Below are positions 15,473 through 23,382 of a stretch of DNA of 36,065 nucleotides, piece after piece. The number at the start of each line of letters is the position of its first letter. Position 1 is the first letter of the stretch. The notes under the pieces are model-generated. The model was not told the origin of the DNA and did not search any database. It saw only the letters and a list, made by a program, of their open reading frames with translations. A program made the translations under genes and the position numbers. This stretch comes from an uncultured Elusimicrobia bacterium (GTDB lineage Bacteria; Elusimicrobiota; Elusimicrobia; Elusimicrobiales; UBA9959): assembly GCA_903879915.1 (NCBI GenBank), contig CAIRNJ010000005.1:1-36065 (forward strand), given 5' to 3'.

Positions 15473-16318
15473 TTATACGCCCGTCAGCATTTTTACCCCC
15501 GCCAGCAGCGCCAGCGCTCCGAACGCCAGCTGCAGCTTCCCGGAGCGGGCCCGGTACAGCGCGTAGATGCCCAGGAACGAGCCCAGCAGCACCCCCGTAA
15601 CTATCACGGCCGTCAGTTCCGGCGGGATCAGGCCCTTGCACCAGTACACGTAGGCGCTGGCGGCCGCAGAAACCCCGATGATGAAATTGCTGGTGGCGGC
15701 CGCGGCCTTCATGGGCACGCCGCACAGCAGGTTCATCACCGGCACCTGCACTATGCCGCCGCCTATGCCCAGCAGCCCGGAAAGCGAGCCGGCGAAAAAA
15801 GAGATAAAGGAGGCCGGGACGATGTTCTTTACCGAATAAGGGGTATGCGCCGCCAGCGCGGGGTCGAAGAAAGCCGAGTCGAACGCCGTAGCTTTGCGCG
15901 CGGGCGCGGGAGCGGCTTTGACGGCGGTCTTTTTCAGCGCCGCGCCGCCTTTCAGGAACATCAGCGCCGAGACCGGAAAAAGCATAAGGGCGAACAGCAG
16001 CCGCAGCGCGGCGGCGGGCAGGTAGCCGGCGGCCAGCGCGCCGGCCAGCGAGCCCAGCGCCGTAGTGACCTCCAGCGTTATCCCCAGCCTGATATTGGCG
16101 AGCCCCCGCTCAACGTTCACGGCCGCCACGGCGCTGGAGGTGGCCACGATGGCCACCAGCGAAGCGGCCACGGCCTGGTGCATGGGTATTTTCAGCGCGA
16201 GCACCAAAAACGGCACCATAAAAATGCCGCCGCCTATGCCCAGCGCGGAACCGGCCAGGCCGATGAACGTCCCGAAGAAGAAAAGGACGGAAAAATTAAG
16301 CGCGGTTAACTCTATCAT
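15473..16318 (-). CDS. TauE/SafE family anion exporter
   Basis: A 281-residue polytopic inner-membrane protein with the duplicated TauE/SafE signature: LAGSALGIGGGIFMVPFLV (residues about 21-39) and GLLGIGGGIVQVPVM in the second half. Each GIGGG loop is followed by a conserved Pro and a hydrophobic helix. A charged, Ala/Pro-rich central loop separates the two halves. Family members export sulfite, sulfoacetate or other small sulfur or organic anions; substrate here is not determined. The start is 18 bases after the patatin stop and the stop is one base before DUF1634, so these are one operon. Confidence 0.9.
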   Translation of the reverse strand: MIELTALNFSVLFFFGTFIGLAGSALGIGGGIFMVPFLVLALKIPMHQAVAASLVAIVATSSAVAAVNVERGLANIRLGITLEVTTALGSLAGALAAGYLPAAALRLLFALMLFPVSALMFLKGGAALKKTAVKAAPAPARKATAFDSAFFDPALAAHTPYSVKNIVPASFISFFAGSLSGLLGIGGGIVQVPVMNLLCGVPMKAAAATSNFIIGVSAAASAYVYWCKGLIPPELTAVIVTGVLLGSFLGIYALYRARSGKLQLAFGALALLAGVKMLTGV

Positions 16319-16336
16319 GGCAAAGCGCCGGCCGTG

Positions 16337-17260
16337 CTAGCCCTCGGCGGCAAGGAACCTGCGGGCCTCGGCCTCCCCGATATCGAAGGCTTTCTGGCAT
16401 TTCGCCCCGTCGAACTCCAGCAGTTTGACCCCCAGGTCGACGGGAGGCTTTATCAGGTGGACGTCGGGCGCCGAGCGGATGAACACCCTGGATTCGTAGA
16501 TCTTCTGCGTATGCAGCGCCAGCATCCGGCGCGCGCGGCTTTCAAAAAGGCCGAAGGGGCCCGAGTGCGGATAATCCATGTCCTCCGGGCGGGAATTGCC
16601 TATCATGATGATGGTGCGGCAGCCCTCGAAGAAATTCAGGTTTATGGTGGCTATGCCGATAACGCCGCCGTCCACCAGGTGGTAGCGGCGCCCGTGCTCC
16701 GTTACCGGGACGGGCGGGAAGATCATCGGGATGGAACAGCTGGCCATCAGCGCGTCGTTGAAGGAGAGGTTGCCGCTCTGCTGCGCGGAGCCGTCGAAGC
16801 GCGAGATATAGGGCAGCTTAAGCTCCACCGCGTGGCTGATAACGTAGAATTTTATGCCGTGCGCGAACTGCGCCCCGCTGCGCGCGAGCCAGCCGTTCAG
16901 GAATTCATAGACCGGCTTGTTCGAGAACAGCGTAACCTTCGCCAGCTGGTTCTGCAGGAACGAACCCGCCCTGCTCAGCGGGCTGCCGTCGTCGTGCTGG
17001 TAAAGTTCCACCGGGATATGGTGGTAGCGCGGGCCCAGCCTAAGGATGCTGGACGGCTTGAAGCCGCTCCAGATGCGGCGCAGTTCCCCCGTTTTATTGT
17101 AGCAGTACGCCGCTCCGTTCAGCGAGCCCACGCTGAAGCCGGCCACGGCGTCGAAATGCAGCCCCTGGCGCACGAGTTCGGCCAGAGCCCCGGACTGCCA
17201 GGAGCCCAGCGCGCCGCCGCCGCACAAGAAAAGCCCTATAGGCCTTTTGAATTTGAACAT
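16337..17260 (-). CDS. Patatin-like phospholipase
   Basis: A 307-residue serine lipid acyl hydrolase. It has the oxyanion Gly-rich loop CGGGALGSW (residues 13-21), the nucleophile motif GFSVG (41-45, Ser43) and the catalytic DGG (Asp197) in YHLVDGGVIG; Ser and Asp form the patatin dyad. No signal peptide, so cytosolic or peripheral membrane. FDDAL-type motif is replaced by FNDALMASCSIPMIFPP. It is the first gene of a minus-strand string extending to 12202 and is divergent from the DUF1646-tryptophanase operon across an AT-rich gap. Substrate unknown; lipid remodelling or turnover is inferred. Confidence 0.9.
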   Translation of the reverse strand: MFKFKRPIGLFLCGGGALGSWQSGALAELVRQGLHFDAVAGFSVGSLNGAAYCYNKTGELRRIWSGFKPSSILRLGPRYHHIPVELYQHDDGSPLSRAGSFLQNQLAKVTLFSNKPVYEFLNGWLARSGAQFAHGIKFYVISHAVELKLPYISRFDGSAQQSGNLSFNDALMASCSIPMIFPPVPVTEHGRRYHLVDGGVIGIATINLNFFEGCRTIIMIGNSRPEDMDYPHSGPFGLFESRARRMLALHTQKIYESRVFIRSAPDVHLIKPPVDLGVKLLEFDGAKCQKAFDIGEAEARRFLAAEG

Positions 17261-17315
17261 TTTCCCGATCGAACCCGCACAAACGGCTTTTTATGGCCTT
17301 ATTAAAATATTAGAA

Positions 17316-17321
17316 TATAAT
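17316..17321 (+). promoter_or_regulatory. TATAAT box of the DUF1646-tryptophanase operon
   Basis: A perfect TATAAT in the AT-rich divergent region 17285-17325. The -35 region is weak. Initiation near 17328 would place the ATG at 17331 at the 5' end of the mRNA. The same AT-rich tract probably also holds the patatin promoter in the opposite direction, but I cannot fix its boxes. Confidence 0.45.
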
Positions 17322-17330
17322 TGTAGCACA

Positions 17331-18416
17331 ATGTCCCCTGGTAGTTGCCGGTGCTTTGCGACTTTTATGTCCGACTACGCGATCATAGCAGGCTTGGCGC
17401 TCATAACCAGCCTTACCCTGGTGCTTCCTTTTTCCGTAAAGCGGGTGGAGGACGACCTTGAAGCGTTCCTTTTCGCCATGGGCCTGTGCGCGGTGAGCAT
17501 CTCCGGGCTGTGGAGCCTGGGCCTGATAAAGGAAGCCCTGAAAGAACCGCTGGCCATCACGGCGGCCGTAGGCGCGGTGGGCTGGCTGTTCAGCCGGCTG
17601 CGCCCCCGCCTGCGCGGCGCGCTGCAGTACCTGACCGCCCGCCTCGGGCTGCGCGGCGCCATCTTCGCCGTCGTCGCGGCGCTCGGCCTCGGCTCCAGTT
17701 TTTTCACCGCCATCATCGCCGCGCTGGTCCTGTCGGAAATAGTCACGCTGCTCAGGCTTAAGCGCGGCTACGAGGTAAAGCTCACGGTCTACGCCTGCTA
17801 CGCCATCGGGCTGGGCGCCGCGCTGACCCCGCTGGGCGAACCGCTGTCCACCATAGTGATAGCCAAGCTGAGGGGCCCGCTGCACGAAGCCGGCTTCTTT
17901 TACCTGCTGCAGAACCTCGGGGCGTGGATAATACCCGGCGTGCTGCTGGCCGCGTTCATGGCGGCCCGCGGGGCGGAGGAGGCCGAGGCCGCCGGCCCCG
18001 GCCTCCGGGAAGACTCCCCCGACACCGGCCGCGACATAGCCGTGCGCACCCTGAAAGTTTATGCCTTCGTGATGGCGCTTATCTTCCTCGGCGCCGGCCT
18101 GACCCCGCTGGCGGAACGCTTCATGGCGAAAATGCCGGCCTGGGCGCTTTACTGGGCCAACTCGGTCTCCGCCATCCTCGACAACGCCACGCTGGCGGCC
18201 GCTGAGATCACTCCGGCCATGACCGACAGGCAGATAAAGTTCGTCCTGATGGGCCTGCTGATCTCCGGAGGCATGCTTATCCCGGGAAATATCCCCAATA
18301 TAGTGAGCGCCGGCAAGCTCGGCATCAAGTCGCGGGAATGGGCGCGCGCGGCGCTGCCTTTCGGCGCGGTGCTGATGACGGGCTACTTCATACTTCTCAG
18401 CGCGCTGGCCAGGTGA
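17331..18416 (+). CDS. DUF1646 family putative transporter
   Basis: Polytopic inner-membrane protein of about 361 residues with ten or so hydrophobic segments. Recognisable motifs are VEDDLEAFLFAMG near the N-terminus, GLGAALTPLGEPLSTI midway, SAILDNATLAAAEI and GGMLIPGNIPNI near the end. The paired Pro/Asn-rich re-entrant-like motifs resemble the ArsB/NhaD ion-transporter superfamily, and DUF1646 members are described as putative cation transporters. Start is uncertain: ATG 17331 fits a leaderless transcript, ATG 17367 (MSDYAIIAG) fits homologue length better; neither has a Shine-Dalgarno site. It is 30 bases before tnaA, where other bacteria carry a tryptophan permease, so an aromatic amino acid or coupled ion substrate is possible (inference). 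Confidence 0.8.
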   Translation: MSPGSCRCFATFMSDYAIIAGLALITSLTLVLPFSVKRVEDDLEAFLFAMGLCAVSISGLWSLGLIKEALKEPLAITAAVGAVGWLFSRLRPRLRGALQYLTARLGLRGAIFAVVAALGLGSSFFTAIIAALVLSEIVTLLRLKRGYEVKLTVYACYAIGLGAALTPLGEPLSTIVIAKLRGPLHEAGFFYLLQNLGAWIIPGVLLAAFMAARGAEEAEAAGPGLREDSPDTGRDIAVRTLKVYAFVMALIFLGAGLTPLAERFMAKMPAWALYWANSVSAILDNATLAAAEITPAMTDRQIKFVLMGLLISGGMLIPGNIPNIVSAGKLGIKSREWARAALPFGAVLMTGYFILLSALAR

Positions 18417-18446
18417 AAGAAAGAATATTAACAGGAGAGAACACAT

Positions 18447-19826
18447 ATGGAATGGAAAACGATAATAGAACCTTTCAAGATCAAGACCGTTGAGCCGCTG
18501 GGCATAACCACCCGGGAAGAGCGCCAGGCCATTCTCGCGGCCGCGCATTACAACCTTTTCAATATCCGCGCCGAGAAAGTGCTGATAGACCTGCTCACCG
18601 ACAGCGGCACCGGCGCGATGAGCGCCGCGCAGTGGGGCGGCATCATGAACGGCGACGAATCCTACGCCGGGGCGCGCAGCTACTACAACTTCGAGAGCGA
18701 GGTGAAGCGGCTGACCGGCTTCGACGAGATAATCCCGGTGCACCAGGGCCGGGCCGCCGAGAAGATCCTTTTCACGGTGATCGGCGGCAAGGGCAAATAC
18801 ATAATTTCCAACTCCCATTTCGACACCACCAGGGCCAACGTGGAATTCTCCGGCGCCCAGGCCATGGACTTCCCGGTGAAGGAGGCCATGGAGTTCGACA
18901 AACCCGCGCCGTTCAAAGGCAACGCCGACGTGGCGGCCATGGAGAAGTTCATAAAGGAAAAAGGCGCCGCCAGCATCCCGCTGTGCGTGATGACGGTCAC
19001 CAACAATTCGCTGGGCGGCCAGCCGGTGTCCATGGAGAACCTCAAGGCCGTGCAGAACCTGTGCCGCAAGTTCGGCATACCGATGTTCCTGGACTGCGCG
19101 CGCTTCGCCGAGAACGCCTATTTCATAAAGCTGCGCGAGAAGGGCTACGCCCAGTGCCCGGTGCGCGAGATAGCCGAGTCCATGTTCGAGCTGGCCGACG
19201 GCGCCTGGATGAGCTCCAAGAAGGACGCGCTGGTCAACATCGGCGGGTTCCTGGCCATGAACAACCGCGACTGGTCGGGCAAGGCCCGCCAGCTGCTGAT
19301 CCTCACCGAAGGCTTCAGCACCTACGGCGGCCTGGCCGGCCGCGACCTGGAAGCGATAGCCATCGGCCTGCGCGAAGTGCTCGACGAGAACTACCTGCAG
19401 TACCGCATCCGCTCCACGCAGTACCTCGGAGAGGGCCTGCTCGGGCACGGCGTGCCCATAATCAACCCGCCCGGCGGCCACGGCGTGTACGTGAACGCGA
19501 AAAAATTCCTGCCCCACATAAAGCCGGCCAATTTCCCGGCGCAGGCGCTGGCCTGCGCGCTGTACCTGGAAGGCGGCATACGCAGCGTGGAGATAGGCAC
19601 GCTGATGTTCGGGAAGCGCGACAAGGACGGCGTCTACCAGGCCGCCCCGATGGAGCTGGTGCGCCTGGCCATTCCGCGCCGGGTCTATACCCAGAGCCAT
19701 ATCGATTACGTTATCGAGGTGTTCGGCTACCTGGCCGCCAACAAGAAGAACATCAAAGGGCTGGACATAGTGGAAGCTCCGGCGATACTGCCGCATTTCA
19801 CGGCTAAGCTTAAACCTGCGAAGTAG
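18447..19826 (+). CDS. tnaA: Tryptophanase (tryptophan indole-lyase)
   Basis: PLP enzyme cleaving L-tryptophan to indole, pyruvate and ammonia; 459 residues, usual length. Motifs: IDLLTDSGTGAMS (47-59), HQGRAAEK (99-106), TNNSLGGQPVS (185-195), FLDCARFAENAYFIK (214-228) and MSSKKD (255-260), with the PLP Schiff-base Lys at 259. Tryptophanase is distinguished from tyrosine phenol-lyase by Asp126 in SHFDTT (E. coli Asp137; Thr in TPL) and His450 in LPHFTAKLK (E. coli His463; Phe in TPL). Both point to tryptophanase. A Shine-Dalgarno site (AGGAGAG) precedes ATG. No TnaC-like leader peptide lies in the 30-base gap before it. It is followed 13 bases later by a GlcD/GlcE fusion. Confidence 0.93.
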   Translation: MEWKTIIEPFKIKTVEPLGITTREERQAILAAAHYNLFNIRAEKVLIDLLTDSGTGAMSAAQWGGIMNGDESYAGARSYYNFESEVKRLTGFDEIIPVHQGRAAEKILFTVIGGKGKYIISNSHFDTTRANVEFSGAQAMDFPVKEAMEFDKPAPFKGNADVAAMEKFIKEKGAASIPLCVMTVTNNSLGGQPVSMENLKAVQNLCRKFGIPMFLDCARFAENAYFIKLREKGYAQCPVREIAESMFELADGAWMSSKKDALVNIGGFLAMNNRDWSGKARQLLILTEGFSTYGGLAGRDLEAIAIGLREVLDENYLQYRIRSTQYLGEGLLGHGVPIINPPGGHGVYVNAKKFLPHIKPANFPAQALACALYLEGGIRSVEIGTLMFGKRDKDGVYQAAPMELVRLAIPRRVYTQSHIDYVIEVFGYLAANKKNIKGLDIVEAPAILPHFTAKLKPAK

Positions 19827-19839
19827 GACAAAGGGCGGA

Positions 19840-21891
19840 ATGTTCAACAAGAAAGAGCGCATCACCAGGATAAAGCCGGAGCTGGAGGCCCTCGTCGGGG
19901 CCGAGAACGTCCGCACCGACGAGGCCGAGATCCTCCTGTATTCCTACGACGCCGGCATGGCGCGCGCGCGGCCGGAAGCCGTGATAATCTTCAACGCCAT
20001 CGAAGAGGTGGCCCCCGTAGTGAAAGTGCTGTACCGGGAAGGCATCCCCTTCCTGCCGCGCCTGGCCGGCACCAACCTTTCCGGCGGCACCATCCCGCTG
20101 AAGGGCGGCGCGATACTCAATCTGGCGCGCCTGAAAAAGATACGCCAGATAGATACCGGGGCGCGCATAGCCCTGGTGGAGCCGGGCGTGGTGAACCTGG
20201 CCCTTCAGACGGCCCTGGAGCCGTTCGGCTTTTTCTACGCGCCCGATCCCTCCAGCCAGAAAGTTTCCACCATCGGCGGCAACATCGGCGAGAACGCCGG
20301 CGGCCCGCTGTGCCTCAAGTACGGCGTGACGTCGGACAACGTGGAGCGCCTGGAAATAGTGACCCCGGACGGCTCGGTGAAGACCTGGTCGTTCAGGGAC
20401 AACGGGCCCGACCTTATGAGCCTTATGACCGGCTCCGAGGGAACGCTGGGCATCGTAACGCGCGCCTGGCTGAAGATCCTCCCCCTGCCGCGCTGCATCA
20501 AGACGGCCTCCGCTGCGTTCACTTCCATGGACACCGCCATCGCGGCCGTGACGGCGATCATAAGCGCCGGCATAGTGCCGCGCGCGCTGGAAGCCATGGA
20601 CCGCATATCGCTGGAAGCCGCTTTCAACGGCAGGCATAACCCTTTCCCCGCGAAAACGGAAGCCGTGCTGATCATAGAGCTGGACGGCCCCGACTCCGCC
20701 AGGCTGAAAAGAGAAATGACCGCCGTGGAGGCCGTCTGCGCCGCGAACTACTGCGCTAATTTCAGGGCGGCCGCGGACGAGGCCGAGCGGGAACTGCTCT
20801 GGGCCGCGCGCAAAGGCGCCTACCCCGCCATGGCGCGCCTCGCCCCCGACGTGCTGGTGGAGGACGGCGTGGTGCCGCGCCCGAAACTGCCCGAAGCCCT
20901 CCGGCAGACGCGGGAGATCCTTTCCAAGTACAAGCTCACCGCCGGCCTGCTTTTCCACGCCGGCGACGGCAATCTGCATCCCAACATCATCTTCGACCGG
21001 CGGGACATGCAGGAGGTCAAGCGCGTGAAAAAAGCCGGCCACGAGATACTGAAGGCCTGCATAGACCTGGGCGGCACGGTTTCCGGCGAGCACGGCATCG
21101 GGGTAGAGAAGCGGGTGGCGATGAACTGGCTTTACGGCCCCTCCGAGCTGGATTTTTTCGGCAGGATAAAGAAAGCTTTCGATCCCAAGGACCTGGCCAA
21201 CCCGGACAAGATACTGCCGGTGGCCGAAGACAAGCCCGCCGGTTCCGCCGGCCTGAGCGACAAGGCCTCGCTCAGCCCCGAAGCGCGGGAAGTCATAGAC
21301 GAGCTGCGCCTGCGCGCCAGGAGCGGCACGCGCACGGCGGTAACGGGCCTGGGCACCCGCCTTAAGCCCGAGCGCATAATGGAAGGGGCCCTGCCCCTCA
21401 ACCTGCGCGCCCTGGCCGGCGAGCCGCAGATAGACCGCGAGAACCTCACCGCGCGCGTGGAGGCCGGCCTGCCTATGGAAGAGTTCCGCCGGCGCCTGCG
21501 CGCGGCCGGCCTTGACCTGGAACTGCCCGACCTCAAAGGCAGCGTGGGCGGGCTTATAGCCACGAAGGCCTGCGCCGACATCCGGGAAGTGCTGCTGGGC
21601 CTGGAAATAGCCTCGGCCGACGGGACCCTGATGGAGTTCGGCGGCAAAACGGTCAAGAACGTGGCCGGCTACGACGTGGTGCGGCTGCTGTGCGGCTCCA
21701 TGGGCGCCTACGCCGTGATCCTCGCCGCCACTTTCGCGCTGTCGGTGCGCTCGAAACACCAGGCGGCCGGCGGCGAGAACGAGCAGTGGGATTCCTTCGA
21801 GCCGGACGAATACCATCTGCGCCTGAAAAAAGAATTCGACCCGCAGAACCTTCTGAACCCGTGGATCTACAGGGAGCCGGCGTTAAAATGA
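19840..21891 (+). CDS. FAD-linked 2-hydroxyacid oxidase, GlcD fused to a short GlcE
   Basis: A 683-residue fusion. Residues about 1-465 are a complete GlcD-type FAD oxidase: the PCMH FAD-binding domain (LAGTNLSGGTIPLKGG, DPSSQKVSTIGGNIGENAGGP, GSEGTLGIVTRAWLKI) followed by the cap and C-terminal end (LLFHAGDGNLHPN, TVSGEHGIGVEKR, FDPKDLANPDKI). Residues about 475-683 resemble only the FAD-binding half of GlcE (GSVGGLIATKACADIREVLLGLEIASADG, KTVKNVAGYDV), then end in a second LKKEFDPQNLLNPW tail. Likely oxidises D-lactate, glycolate or a related 2-hydroxyacid, passing electrons to the iron-sulfur subunit encoded next (ATGA overlap). The substrate is not known. A Shine-Dalgarno-like AAAGGGCGGA precedes the ATG. 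Confidence 0.88.
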   Translation: MFNKKERITRIKPELEALVGAENVRTDEAEILLYSYDAGMARARPEAVIIFNAIEEVAPVVKVLYREGIPFLPRLAGTNLSGGTIPLKGGAILNLARLKKIRQIDTGARIALVEPGVVNLALQTALEPFGFFYAPDPSSQKVSTIGGNIGENAGGPLCLKYGVTSDNVERLEIVTPDGSVKTWSFRDNGPDLMSLMTGSEGTLGIVTRAWLKILPLPRCIKTASAAFTSMDTAIAAVTAIISAGIVPRALEAMDRISLEAAFNGRHNPFPAKTEAVLIIELDGPDSARLKREMTAVEAVCAANYCANFRAAADEAERELLWAARKGAYPAMARLAPDVLVEDGVVPRPKLPEALRQTREILSKYKLTAGLLFHAGDGNLHPNIIFDRRDMQEVKRVKKAGHEILKACIDLGGTVSGEHGIGVEKRVAMNWLYGPSELDFFGRIKKAFDPKDLANPDKILPVAEDKPAGSAGLSDKASLSPEAREVIDELRLRARSGTRTAVTGLGTRLKPERIMEGALPLNLRALAGEPQIDRENLTARVEAGLPMEEFRRRLRAAGLDLELPDLKGSVGGLIATKACADIREVLLGLEIASADGTLMEFGGKTVKNVAGYDVVRLLCGSMGAYAVILAATFALSVRSKHQAAGGENEQWDSFEPDEYHLRLKKEFDPQNLLNPWIYREPALK

Positions 21892-23342
21892 TAAAGCACG
21901 ACCACAAAAGAGCCGACGACGCGCTGGATAAAGCCCGCAGGGAATTCACCTCGGCCTCGGCCGGGTCCTCGGCCGGCCACCCCGTAAGCGCCACCAACGA
22001 ACTTTACCCGCACGAGGCCGCGCCCGGACACCTGGCCGCGCTGCTCACCGACCTCGGGGAAAAGACCCTTTACGACGCGGCCGCCCAGTGCAACCGCTGC
22101 GGCTACTGCGAGACCGTCTGCCCCACTTACACGCTGACCGGCCGGGAAACGTTATCCGCGCGCGGCCGCAACCAGTTCATGCGCATGCTGGTGGAGGGCA
22201 GGGCGAAGGACCCGGCCGACGCGGAGGAAGCTCTGTCCACCTGTCTGCTCTGCGGCGCCTGCACCAGCGCCTGCTACGCCAAGGTGCCCACCCCCGACAT
22301 CGTGCTGGAAGGCCGCCGGAGCCTGGACGGCTACGGCGAGAACTTCGTCTCGCGGGCCGCTGTCTTCACGCTGCTCAACACCCCCTGGCTGTTCGCGTTC
22401 TGGCTGAAGCTGGCCTACCTGGTAAAGCGCACGGGGCTGCCGCGCCTGGCGGGAGCCATGGGGCTTTACCACCTGCTGGGGATGCCGGGCCTGGCCGAAG
22501 CCGAAGGTTCCATCGACAAGGTCCCGCTGCGCTTCGCCGCGGAGCTGCTGCGCAAGGACCCCGACCTCCGCCCGGAGGGCAAAGTGAAGGTAAACTGGGC
22601 TTACTTCGCGCCCTGCGGGCCCAACTTCCTGTTCACCGACGTGGCCATGGCCACGGTAAGGCTCCTGAAAAAATACTCCGGCGACGGCATCTTCATAGAG
22701 AACCAGTGCTGCGGCCTGCTGGCCCACAACTACGGCCGCCTGGAGGACGCCCGCGAATTCGCCCGACGCAACATCGTCCGCTACGAGGAACTGAAGGCCG
22801 TTCACGGCAGCTTCCCGGTGCTGGCCGACTGCGCCTCCTGCGCGGCTTTCATGAAATCCTACGAGCAGCTTTTCACAGCCGACGACGCCTGGCGCGCCCG
22901 CGCGCGCGCCTTCGCCGGCGCGGTCCGCGACATCCTGGAATTCTTCAGGCCCGAGGACCTGCCCCCCACCACCAAGGCGCAGCAGACCGAGCACGGGGTG
23001 GTCACCTATCACGATTCCTGCCGGGCCTGCCACGGCCAGGGCATAAGGCGCGAGCCCCGCGCCGTGATACGCAAATTCACCGGGAAGCGCTACGTGGAAC
23101 TGCCCGAGAGCGAATGGTGCTGCGGCGGCGCCGGGGCGTACGCCTTTACGCAGCCCGAGATCTCCGCGCGCGTGCTGGACCGGAAATTGCGCAATATAGC
23201 CTCCATCCAGGCCGAAACCGTGATAGTAGGGGCCACCTCCTGCCTGATACAGATAAACGCCGGCCTTCGGGCCGCTTATCCGGGCGCCAAGGCCGTGCAC
23301 TACAGCGTTTTTCTCGACAGTAATAATGCCGCCGGCCATTAG
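21888..23342 (+). CDS. GlcF-like iron-sulfur subunit of the 2-hydroxyacid dehydrogenase
   Basis: A 484-residue protein with two [4Fe-4S] ferredoxin motifs, CNRCGYCETVC (C68, C71, C74, C78) and CLLCGACTSAC (C119, C122, C125, C129). Two CCG-type domains follow, with NQCCGLLAHNYG, DCASC, YHDSCRACHGQG and EWCCGGAGAY, as in GlcF, LldE/LutA and heterodisulfide reductase HdrD. It should accept electrons from the FAD subunit and pass them on to quinone or another membrane carrier. Its ATG overlaps the stop of the fusion gene (ATGA), which fixes the start; a longer upstream extension overlaps the fusion and is rejected. It is the last gene of the tryptophanase operon; no hairpin terminator follows. 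Confidence 0.9.
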   Translation: MIKHDHKRADDALDKARREFTSASAGSSAGHPVSATNELYPHEAAPGHLAALLTDLGEKTLYDAAAQCNRCGYCETVCPTYTLTGRETLSARGRNQFMRMLVEGRAKDPADAEEALSTCLLCGACTSACYAKVPTPDIVLEGRRSLDGYGENFVSRAAVFTLLNTPWLFAFWLKLAYLVKRTGLPRLAGAMGLYHLLGMPGLAEAEGSIDKVPLRFAAELLRKDPDLRPEGKVKVNWAYFAPCGPNFLFTDVAMATVRLLKKYSGDGIFIENQCCGLLAHNYGRLEDAREFARRNIVRYEELKAVHGSFPVLADCASCAAFMKSYEQLFTADDAWRARARAFAGAVRDILEFFRPEDLPPTTKAQQTEHGVVTYHDSCRACHGQGIRREPRAVIRKFTGKRYVELPESEWCCGGAGAYAFTQPEISARVLDRKLRNIASIQAETVIVGATSCLIQINAGLRAAYPGAKAVHYSVFLDSNNAAGH

Positions 23343-23350
23343 CGCTTTAA

Positions 23351-23382
23351 TGCTAAAATACAGCTATGCCAAGAGTTGACGA
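23351..23382 (+). promoter_or_regulatory. Extended -10 promoter and six-codon leader ORF of the HD-GYP gene
   Basis: TGCTAAAAT (23351-23359) is an extended -10 box; the start would fall near 23366, on an ATG. That ATG opens a six-codon ORF (MPRVDE) whose TGA (23384-23386) overlaps the HD-GYP ATG at 23383. The leader ORF and the gene start form a 17-base imperfect tandem repeat (13 of 17 identical). Confidence 0.45.

Noticed and set aside
18417-18446. TnaC-like leader peptide before tnaA
   Set aside because: The gap is only 30 bases and holds no ORF with Trp codons.
17310-19916. An 868-codon open frame on the minus strand opposite DUF1646 and tnaA
   Set aside because: It mirrors two clear genes and its translation is low-complexity (Ala, Gly, Arg, His rich) without domain motifs. 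GC-rich third positions create such antisense frames.
19810-21816. A 668-codon minus-strand frame opposite the GlcD-GlcE fusion
   Set aside because: Antisense artefact of GC-rich codons; the plus-strand gene carries the FAD motifs.
21690-21887. Upstream extension of the GlcF-like gene
   Set aside because: It overlaps the fusion gene by 200 bases; the ATG at 21888 with ATGA overlap and homology is preferred.
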